Assembly: GCA_937915735.1 (NCBI GenBank)
Contig: CALGGS010000089.1
Coordinates: forward strand, 1 to 32,170
Direction: 5' to 3'
From: an uncultured Treponema sp.
GTDB taxonomy: Bacteria; Spirochaetota; Spirochaetia; Treponematales; Treponemataceae
DNA length: 32,170 bases
The notes under the pieces were generated by a model. That model was not told the origin of the DNA and ran no database searches. It was given only the letters and a program-made list of their open reading frames with translations. Positions 1 through 6,622 of this stretch are shown here, one piece after another (the first letter of the stretch is position 1; each line of letters starts with the position of its first letter). Position numbers and translations under genes: made by a program.

Positions 1-1130
1 AAGGCGGCTCGTGCAATTGTGGAGAAATGCATCAAAGAGAACGGCGTGGACTGCGACAGCGCGATTGACGAAATCAACGAGCAGATTGAGGAATTCCAAT
101 CATGTGTCGAAGATGAATGGCTTGATAAAATTGAGGAAGCTGCAACGGACAAAATTGTTGTTGTTGATGGAGAAAAGTGTTACGAATGTGCAAATCAAGA
201 TGACAACAATAAAACTTATTATGTAACTGTCGAAAGAATCGATAGTTGGAACAACTATCATAGAATTTATGATTCTAACAAAAAATATGTTAGGGATTAT
301 TCATTTTCAAAGAGCGGTGATAAGATTTCTTGCTACGATAATTTCACCGTCAAGAAAAATCCTGCGAAAACATATTTTGTGTTGAAGAAATTCTCCGACA
401 TTGCACACGAAACACGGCAGAAGAATTTTGACAAAGAACATTACGCTCCAATCGTTGACAGAATCAACAAGCAGATTGAAGAGTTGAAGGCTCAGAAAGA
501 AAAAGACGCGATTCCGTTCAAGGCGAATCTGTTTGCGAATCAGAAATACAACGAGAGTATCACGGCAAAACTTGATGGCGCAATCAACGTTTGCAGGATG
601 CGAAAGTTTCGCTCGACAAGGAGCGCAATCGTTATTTCAAGTCTGAACTTGCGTCGGCTTTGTCTGTGGGCGATGTGATTCTCAAAAACGGTACAATCTA
701 CACGGCGGACGAGATTGCAGATTTGTCTGACGATGAAAAAGCGAATGTCATTGCGGTTGTGTGCATTGTTGGCGAAAAGACTTATGCGATGGGACTTGAG
801 CAGTACAAAGGCACTTGGGACAACATCGCTGCAATCGCGTCTGAATACGGAAGTGAAAACAACATTCCGACAGAGTTCTCGCAAAATTGGACTGTTCCTG
901 ACAAGGATTTGCTCAATGCAATTTTTGCAAACAAGGATTTGATAAATAAATCGCTGCAAGCAATTGGCGAGAAAATTGAAGTTTTGGCGGAAGATGAATA
1001 TTGGTCTTCAACGGAAAATGGTGATTCTGCGGCATTCTTCCAGATTTTTGATGAAGACGGAGAACAAGACGATACCACAAAAACACACGAATATTCTGTG
1101 TTTGTTATCCGCGAATGGAAAAAATCATAA
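1..1130 (+). pseudogene. 3' part of a large RavA-locus protein with DUF1566-like C-terminus, frameshifted near 590
   Basis: The reading frame is open from base 1, so the gene starts upstream of the window. It runs in frame 1 to a stop at 676-678. Coherent coding resumes in frame 3 from about 591 and ends at 1128-1130. One extra T in the TTT run at 590-592 would join the frames as ...INV-LQDAKVSLDKERN..., a continuous helical segment. Seen: charged, probably coiled-coil stretches (IDEINEQIEEF; RINKQIEELKAQKEKD) around a small beta-rich insert, then a C-terminal domain with YWSST and a terminal VFVIREW motif, typical of DUF1566/Lcl-C-like domains. Because viaA follows, I infer this is the tail of the partner MoxR/RavA-type AAA+ ATPase. 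No AAA motifs lie inside the window, so that is unproven. The shift could be a real pseudogene, a sequencing error, or (less likely, no slippery heptamer) programmed frameshifting. Confidence 0.6.
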
Positions 1131-1402
1131 TGCAAAAATCCAAAGACGCGATTTCTGCATTGAAGCAGAAATATGCAGTCGCGCCTGATGTTCATTCTCT
1201 TTCAGACGAGCAGAAGGCGTGGCTTCAGATGAAAATTCAGACGCTTTGCAGTGTGTCTCAAGAGAAAAATATTGTGCTTGCTCTGCAAAAAATCCAGGAC
1301 CGACTTGCCCACGCAACGGAGGATTTGCCTGATTCTGAATTGCAGAAGATTGTTTCGTTCGTATTTGAGAATATGGGCGAAATCGAAAATCTTGTAAAAT
1401 GA
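1130..1402 (+). CDS. small protein paralogous to the ViaA N-terminal module
   Basis: A 90-residue protein starting at the ATG whose A is the last base of the preceding TAA (TAATG), which implies translational coupling. An in-frame ATG 15 nt upstream lies inside the previous gene and is less likely. I do not recognise it as a named family, but it aligns along its length with residues 22-107 of the next protein. Shared features are a QKY start, AWL/AWI followed by KIQ, an AHxTED motif, and a terminal helix with VFEN/VFSN. At the position of the R-x4-H arginine of the neighbour this protein has Gln, so any HEPN-type catalytic pair is incomplete here. It is probably an all-helical accessory subunit of the RavA-ViaA-like complex, arising by duplication; this is inference. 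Confidence 0.7.
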   Translation: MQKSKDAISALKQKYAVAPDVHSLSDEQKAWLQMKIQTLCSVSQEKNIVLALQKIQDRLAHATEDLPDSELQKIVSFVFENMGEIENLVK

Positions 1403-1415
1403 ATAGGATTTTGTA

Positions 1416-3458
1416 ATGAGAAAAAATAATCGTAAATCGCGGAATTTCAGCAGAAAGGCTTTGGAACGTGTGAATGAAATTCAGCAAAAATATCCAGACG
1501 GCATTTCAGACATTTTGAGTGTGGGCGAAGAAGCACGTGCATGGATTGAGAAGAAAATCCAGCAAACTCGCGAGTGTTTGAAAAATGTTATTTTTCCTGA
1601 AAAACCTTCTTGGTGGGAAACTTTGCGCCTTACCCGAAATAAAACTGCCCATCAAACAGAAGATTTTTCTGATGATGAGTTTTCTGGTTTGTGCAACAAA
1701 GTGTTCTCAAATCTCGAAAAAATTGCAGACGACTTGCAGTCGAACATAAAGCGTTACCGTCAGCAGTCCAAGAAAAAGCGAAAGTTTGAGAACTTTGCAC
1801 CTCAAGCACTCGGTTCTGAAAACGAGCGCAAGCAGCTTGTGGACGCAATGGAAGATATGATTGCTCCTGTTGAGCCTGAAGATGTCAAAATTGATTTCCC
1901 GAAAAATCAGTTTTCCCAAAATGCAGAAAAAATGCTTTCAGAAATTCTTTCAAAAAGCGATATGAAGAACTATCTGCCTTTGCACGAAGGTCTTTCTGAA
2001 AACATTCAGACTGATATTCTTGAGTGGATTCTGAAATCTCAGCGGAAGCTGGAAAAAGAAAATCCGTTTGTTGATGAGGCGGTTTTCATAAACCAGCAGA
2101 AAAAACTTTCCGCAGAAGAAATCGCAATAGACCTTTCTGCTGAAAGTTCAAAGATAAAATACCATTACAAGCGTCTGCCAAGCGTAAGTGATTCAAAACG
2201 CGGCAACATTGCGCAGAGCAATTTTGATTTTGATTTTTACGCAAAGGCTTTTTCTGAGCAAAAGGTTGTTAAAAAAGCAGAAAATGGCGAAGAAAAAATC
2301 TCTTGGAAATTAGCAGAAGAGTTGGAAATACTCAGAAGAAATTTTATTTCTGACATGGAGAAAGAACTTGTTGAGCGCAAAAATAAGTGGGAACAACAGC
2401 AAATTGATGAAATGAGAAAAGCGTTCCTTGAAGAGCTGTACAAGAAAATCGAAAAGTTCATGCGCCTTGAAAAACTACTTTTGCCTTTCATCGGAGATTT
2501 GGGACGGCTCTGGGATTTGTCCAACAAAGCGTTTGAAACGAGCGGATTTGAAATCTTGGAGCAGTTCGCGAAACTTCTGGAGCAGGACGAGTCCTTGCAG
2601 GAACTTGCCAAGATGATTGGAAAACAGAGCCGCACGCAGGAAATCTTTGAAAAGGAAATGCGCGACAAAATCGTCATCAAAAACGAGTGGCATCCAAAGC
2701 CCGCCTACCGTGGAGAAATTGACGGCTTGCGCTATTCTTCCGACATTGCCTCCGTGCTTCCTGCTGAACTTGCCATGATGAAAAATCCCGCGGCAAAGAA
2801 ATTGTTCCAGCTCAAATTCGCGCAGAAACAGCTTTTGTCCTTTGATTATCAAAACGACAAAGCGGAAAGCAAGGAAGAGCATGAGAGCGAAGAAGTTGAC
2901 GTTGCAAAAAAAGACCAGAAAGGTCCTGTCATTATCTGCGTGGACACATCAGGCTCGATGAGCGGAACGCCAGAGAACATCGCAAAGACTGTGACATTCG
3001 CCCTTTCAAAAATCGCCATGGAGGAAGAACGCAAATGCTATCTGATTTCGTTTTCCACAGGAATTGAAACGCTAGATATGTCGGACTTCAAATCGGGCGA
3101 CGCGCTTACAAGAATCGTTCAGTTTCTCCGCATGAGCTTCAACGGCGGAACGGATGCAAGCCCGGCTCTTCGTCACGCTGTCCAGATGCTCCAGAAAGAC
3201 GGCTACAAGAACGCAGATGTGCTGATGATTTCGGACTTCGTGATGGGAAGCCTTCCTCGCGACCTTGTAAAATCCATCGAAGAAGAGAAGAAAAAGAACA
3301 CTGACTTTTACAGCCTTGTCATCGGTTCAAGCGGAAACCATGGAACAATCACCTGCTTCAACCACAACTGGGTGTATGACACCGCAGACCCGCAGGCCTC
3401 CAGGCATTTGGCGGAGCGGCTGCATAAAATAAAAAAAAATGCCCAAGACCGCCTTTGA
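1416..3458 (+). CDS. viaA: ViaA-like VWA domain protein with HEPN-like N-terminal module
   Basis: A 680-residue protein. The C-terminal ~180 residues form a von Willebrand A domain with the MIDAS motif D510-T-S-G-S, a GGTD loop and an ISDF motif, and its wording closely follows E. coli ViaA (CVDTSGSM, FNGGTD, MISDF). The middle region also has the ViaA signature GRLWDLS followed by a LxxLAKxxGK helix. In E. coli, ViaA works with the MoxR AAA+ ATPase RavA and has been linked to respiratory complexes and aminoglycoside sensitivity. The first ~107 residues are extra. They contain R74-N-K-T-A-H79, the R-x4-H pattern of HEPN domains, and resemble the small protein encoded just upstream (stop at 1402, 13-nt gap). 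Charged helices around 270-345 probably form a coiled coil. The VWA/ViaA call is secure; the HEPN suggestion is tentative. Confidence 0.88.
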   Translation: MRKNNRKSRNFSRKALERVNEIQQKYPDGISDILSVGEEARAWIEKKIQQTRECLKNVIFPEKPSWWETLRLTRNKTAHQTEDFSDDEFSGLCNKVFSNLEKIADDLQSNIKRYRQQSKKKRKFENFAPQALGSENERKQLVDAMEDMIAPVEPEDVKIDFPKNQFSQNAEKMLSEILSKSDMKNYLPLHEGLSENIQTDILEWILKSQRKLEKENPFVDEAVFINQQKKLSAEEIAIDLSAESSKIKYHYKRLPSVSDSKRGNIAQSNFDFDFYAKAFSEQKVVKKAENGEEKISWKLAEELEILRRNFISDMEKELVERKNKWEQQQIDEMRKAFLEELYKKIEKFMRLEKLLLPFIGDLGRLWDLSNKAFETSGFEILEQFAKLLEQDESLQELAKMIGKQSRTQEIFEKEMRDKIVIKNEWHPKPAYRGEIDGLRYSSDIASVLPAELAMMKNPAAKKLFQLKFAQKQLLSFDYQNDKAESKEEHESEEVDVAKKDQKGPVIICVDTSGSMSGTPENIAKTVTFALSKIAMEEERKCYLISFSTGIETLDMSDFKSGDALTRIVQFLRMSFNGGTDASPALRHAVQMLQKDGYKNADVLMISDFVMGSLPRDLVKSIEEEKKKNTDFYSLVIGSSGNHGTITCFNHNWVYDTADPQASRHLAERLHKIKKNAQDRL

Positions 3459-3500
3459 AAATGCGACTATGGGCAACAAGCAGGCCTTTACAAAAGAGTC

Positions 3501-5204
3501 TTATTTTTTAATATTGATGAAATTTACGCTCAACGCGGCCGCAAGCTCAAAACCAAAGGCTTTTTCTCCCTGCTCATTGTTATGATTCATAATTGCAACA
3601 AAGCTTGGCTGAATCCTGAAGGTAAGATAATTTTTAGGCTTCCAGGTTCCACGGATAGAAATTCTGTTTACATATTCTGGCGTTCCGCTGGGAGATATTG
3701 CGTCTCTCTTTGACTCCCAATCACTCTGGCTGTCCTTGTCCGGATAAGCCCACGCGCCTGCCTCGTCTTCATTTTCTGTATCAAAAGATGTTTTTTGACC
3801 GCCCCAGCCAGTAGCCGCATAAAGCTTTTTAAAGACATTTGTCCCGCTTTGCTCACCGCGAGCCATAAAAAGATAAATCAAATCGACAGACCATTTGTCA
3901 GGAACTTCATAGCCAAGGGAAAGCTCCCCTGAGATTGTGTCCGGGCCAAAGGGGGAGCCAATCCATTCGTAAAAAATCGCCTTATCGCCCATATTTTCGC
4001 TGTAAGTTCTGACCATTGACCAGTTCGGGCTTTCCTTTATGTAAAGATATGGGTCTGCCCAGCTTCCTTCAAGAGCAATGTGAAACCTTCCGTTTTGGTA
4101 CGGAATATAAGTTTCGTTTCCGAACTGAGCGCCAAGTCCGTTCGGGGTCGGAGAATCACCGTAGTTTTTTCTCTCGTATGGAGTCTGATACTGAGTCATT
4201 GCGAAGGTTCCGTAAAAACGAGTGTATTTTACCGGCGTAAGCTGAAAATTAATTCCGAAATAGTCACAGGTATTTGATTCAGGGTCATCATCGTCTGGCT
4301 CGTACTCCCGCCATGCCGCTATTCCATGAAAAATCATCCAGGGATTCAGGTACCGTAACTCAAGGGGAGCGTAAACTAAAAGTCCTTCAACGAAAGTAAT
4401 CTGGAATATTTTAAAAAATCTGGCTTCTATCTGATGATGATACATATATTTGTCAACATTGAACTGAGAAACGGCTCCCGTGTACTTAAAAGACGGGGAA
4501 TAAAGCTCAAGCTGCGCATAAGAAACACCCGTAAGATAATCAGACCAAATCATTGAGCCTGTCAGGGTTCGTCCGATTGAACGGCTTCCTTTTCCGATTT
4601 GAAATCCTATTCCAGTTTTTTCTGTCAGCATAATTCCGGTTGAAAAATATCCGTTGTCAGGAAAATTGATGTCAAAATCATCTGCAGAGTAAAGAATGTT
4701 TGTGTAATTCGAATCCCGAAGAGATGCACCCTTATTCTGTGCGAGAATTACGTCCATTTTCATCGTCACATAATCACCACAAGCGATTGTTGCGGGAACA
4801 TCGAGCATAGGGTCTCTTTCGTATCTGTCATACACCCAGTCAATATCATCGTTTGTCTTGTAAAAGCCCGCTAAATTCAAGCTTGGCTCAAAGCCTACGG
4901 AAAGAATATCTGAATTTATAACTTTAAACGGCTCTTCTGCAAAATATCTCTCGATTCTGTCATATTCCTCGCGCCCTACATCGCTCAAAGAATCATAGTC
5001 AATTTCATCGAGATATAACTGAACCTGCTTGATTGTAAGCGGTGCCGTTCCTGAAAAATTCAGGACTTTAGCCTCCAGAGAAATTGCAGTAAGGGAATCG
5101 TAAACCCAGTGTCCGCTTTCCAAAAGCTCCTGGGCACCACGGGCACAAACAAATGACAGGCAAGAATTAATAAGCAAAAGACCTGTAAGCAATTTTCTTT
5201 TCAT
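3501..5204 (-). CDS. outer-membrane beta-barrel protein, capsule-assembly Wzi-like
   Basis: A 567-residue exported protein with a signal peptide over the first ~22 residues (KRK start, hydrophobic core, cleavage near CARG). An N-terminal helical region follows (DSLTAISLEAKVLNF... QVQLYLDEI). The remainder is made of alternating aromatic/polar strands such as YFSTGIMLTEKTGIGFQIG and YTRFYGTFAMTQYQ, and it ends in a strand (ALSVNFINIKK) typical of barrels. The short helical bundle followed by a long barrel resembles Wzi-type capsule assembly proteins, which anchor surface polysaccharide, but the match is by architecture only. An AAGGA Shine-Dalgarno precedes the ATG. It is the last gene after the ankyrin and GT4 genes on this strand, separated from GT4 by a palindrome-rich 130-bp spacer. 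It could alternatively be a lineage-specific porin. Confidence 0.6.
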   Translation of the reverse strand: MKRKLLTGLLLINSCLSFVCARGAQELLESGHWVYDSLTAISLEAKVLNFSGTAPLTIKQVQLYLDEIDYDSLSDVGREEYDRIERYFAEEPFKVINSDILSVGFEPSLNLAGFYKTNDDIDWVYDRYERDPMLDVPATIACGDYVTMKMDVILAQNKGASLRDSNYTNILYSADDFDINFPDNGYFSTGIMLTEKTGIGFQIGKGSRSIGRTLTGSMIWSDYLTGVSYAQLELYSPSFKYTGAVSQFNVDKYMYHHQIEARFFKIFQITFVEGLLVYAPLELRYLNPWMIFHGIAAWREYEPDDDDPESNTCDYFGINFQLTPVKYTRFYGTFAMTQYQTPYERKNYGDSPTPNGLGAQFGNETYIPYQNGRFHIALEGSWADPYLYIKESPNWSMVRTYSENMGDKAIFYEWIGSPFGPDTISGELSLGYEVPDKWSVDLIYLFMARGEQSGTNVFKKLYAATGWGGQKTSFDTENEDEAGAWAYPDKDSQSDWESKRDAISPSGTPEYVNRISIRGTWKPKNYLTFRIQPSFVAIMNHNNEQGEKAFGFELAAALSVNFINIKK

Positions 5205-5244
5205 AATGTATTTCCTTTATTTTTCTGTTTTTAACTTTATGGGA

Positions 5245-5272
5245 ATCTCTAAAAATTGCAATTTTTAGAGAT
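5245..5272. repeat. perfect 28-nt palindrome
   Basis: The two 14-nt halves, ATCTCTAAAAATTG and its reverse complement, are exactly symmetric. With the preceding GGGA it aligns without gaps to the complement of 9516-9546 (GGGWATCTCTRAAAATT, four variable bases, TTTTTAGA), so it is a member of a dispersed repeat. It lies between the GT4 and barrel genes. Confidence 0.75.
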
Positions 5273-5289
5273 AACTTTGAAAATGCGAT

Positions 5290-5322
5290 GTTTTAACTCT
5301 TGCTATTTTCAAGAGTTAAAAC
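5290..5322. repeat. 13-bp perfect inverted repeat
   Basis: GTTTTAACTCTTG at 5290-5302 is exactly complementary to 5310-5322, with a 7-nt loop (CTATTTT). No T-run follows on either strand, so it is not a standard intrinsic terminator. It may still attenuate or protect the GT4/barrel transcript. Confidence 0.7.
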
Positions 5323-5372
5323 TCGTCGGGTTCTCAAAAAAATTGCCGAAGGCGAGTTTTTTGAGATACCCT
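5316..5372. repeat. hairpin repeat, copy 1 of a family also at 29283-29345
   Basis: The layout is TTAAAACTCGTC, an outer arm, an inner GCC-GAA-GGC hairpin, a T-rich outer arm, and CCCT. The outer arms GGGTTCTCAAAAAA and TTTTTTGAGATACCC pair with one bulged base. It overlaps the last codons and stop of the GT4 gene, so the end of that protein (TRLRQFF) is encoded by the repeat. Confidence 0.7.
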
Positions 5373-6572
5373 TATTGCTTTTTCGTAACATTCGACAAGC
5401 CGGGGGGTAAGGGATGAGATTTTCCATTTTTTACCCCACTCTACCGCATCTTTGATTTTCTTTTTACGAACCTTTGCGTTTTTTATGAGGGTGACGACTT
5501 TTTCAGAAAATTCCTTTACATCGTCCTTCACCATAAAGCCGCCGTTGTCGCCCTGCATTACATCAACCGTGCCTAGCTCGCCGATTGCAACGACAGGAAG
5601 CCCCGCCAGCATCGCTTCCGCCGTGACAAGGCCCTGAGTCTCGGTTTTGCTCGGAAAAACAAAAACCTGCGAAAATTTATAAAAATAAATAATGTCCGTT
5701 GACGGAATATAACCGGCAAAGGCAACAGAAGACGAAAGGTTCCGCTCCCGCGCTATTTTTTGTAATTCTTCAAGATACGGGCCGCCACCAACAAAAAGCA
5801 GCGCCGTTAATGAATATTCTTTCTTAACTTCTTCAAGGACATCGTACAAAAAGGCAAGGTTTTTTTCTTTTACGATTCGACCGACAAAAAGAAGGACTTT
5901 TTTTCCGACCAGCTGAGGAAATTTTTTTAAAATCTGAAGGGAAATCGTTCCCTGCCGGATAAGCGAATATTTTTCGAGACTATCAACGATTCCCGTCGGT
6001 AAGATTTCAGGTGTTTTCTGGATTCCATAATCTTGAACAACTGAGGCGATTTTTTTTGTAGGGGCGATTATTACATCAGCCCGCTTAAGATAGAATTTTA
6101 CGACAGAACGGCCAATTTTCCGGAGACCTGAATCAGGGAGGAAGTTTACATAGTTAACGAGATAATCCTCCCACATTGTGTGGAAGGTAAAAACAAAAGG
6201 AATTTTGTCGTGAACGGCATACATTGCGCCAAAATAGCCTATTACCCATTCAGAATTGATGTGAATGACATCGGGCTTGAAGTCACGCATAATCTTTTTT
6301 ACGCGATGCCATTTGTCAAACTTTGCGACTCTGTCTTCCTTTGAAATTGCGCTGAAGGACCATGAAGGAATTCTGACGATTTTGAACGGAGATTTTTCAT
6401 CACTCTCTTTTTCGTTAAAAAACGCGCTTTTCTGCTGTTCTTCTGAGTATTCGAGACAAACAACACAGACCGTGTGCCCTAATTTTGAAAGCTCAGTAGC
6501 ATAAGAATGAACTGAAACTGTAACACCGTTTATACGCGGATAATACGCATCGGTGAACATTGCAATCTTCAT
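5334..6572 (-). CDS. glycosyltransferase family 4 (GT-B fold)
   Basis: A 412-residue retaining glycosyltransferase. The N-terminal domain begins with a Rossmann strand and glycine loop, MKIAMFTDAYYPRINGV (residues 1-17), and continues to FTFHTMWEDY near 128-138. The C-terminal domain has the donor-binding loop GRIVKEKN (231-238), VGGGP (261-265) and the E-x7-E motif E311...E319 within a PSKTETQGL stretch. The N-terminal PRINGV wording resembles GT4 enzymes that glycosylate diacylglycerol or phosphatidylinositol, so a membrane-glycolipid role is plausible, but the acceptor cannot be read from sequence. It lies 50 bp after the ankyrin gene and has its own promoter there (TTGTTG, 17 bp, TATAAT). 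The last few residues overlap a palindromic repeat and may be recently altered. Confidence 0.85.
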   Translation of the reverse strand: MKIAMFTDAYYPRINGVTVSVHSYATELSKLGHTVCVVCLEYSEEQQKSAFFNEKESDEKSPFKIVRIPSWSFSAISKEDRVAKFDKWHRVKKIMRDFKPDVIHINSEWVIGYFGAMYAVHDKIPFVFTFHTMWEDYLVNYVNFLPDSGLRKIGRSVVKFYLKRADVIIAPTKKIASVVQDYGIQKTPEILPTGIVDSLEKYSLIRQGTISLQILKKFPQLVGKKVLLFVGRIVKEKNLAFLYDVLEEVKKEYSLTALLFVGGGPYLEELQKIARERNLSSSVAFAGYIPSTDIIYFYKFSQVFVFPSKTETQGLVTAEAMLAGLPVVAIGELGTVDVMQGDNGGFMVKDDVKEFSEKVVTLIKNAKVRKKKIKDAVEWGKKWKISSLTPRLVECYEKAIRVSQKTRLRQFF

Positions 6573-6581
6573 AAGAACTGA

Positions 6582-6610
6582 ATTATATCTTAAAACTCAG
6601 ATTCCAACAA
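6582..6610 (-). promoter_or_regulatory. promoter of the GT4 gene
   Basis: On the minus strand, -35 TTGTTG (6610-6605), a 17-bp spacer, and -10 TATAAT (6587-6582). The ATG at 6572 begins nine bases after the -10 and no Shine-Dalgarno is present, so the 5' leader would be only 2-3 nt. Confidence 0.6.
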
Positions 6611-6622
6611 CAGAAAGAGAGG

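Noticed and set aside
585..600. Programmed -1 frameshifting as explanation for the broken first gene
   Set aside because: The site reads C GTT TGC, not an X XXY YYZ slippery heptamer, and I see no strong downstream structure. A one-T deletion is simpler.
3459..3500. Possible terminator between viaA and the barrel gene
   Set aside because: TGCCC and GGGCA could pair around the viaA stop, but the loop is long and no T-run follows directly.
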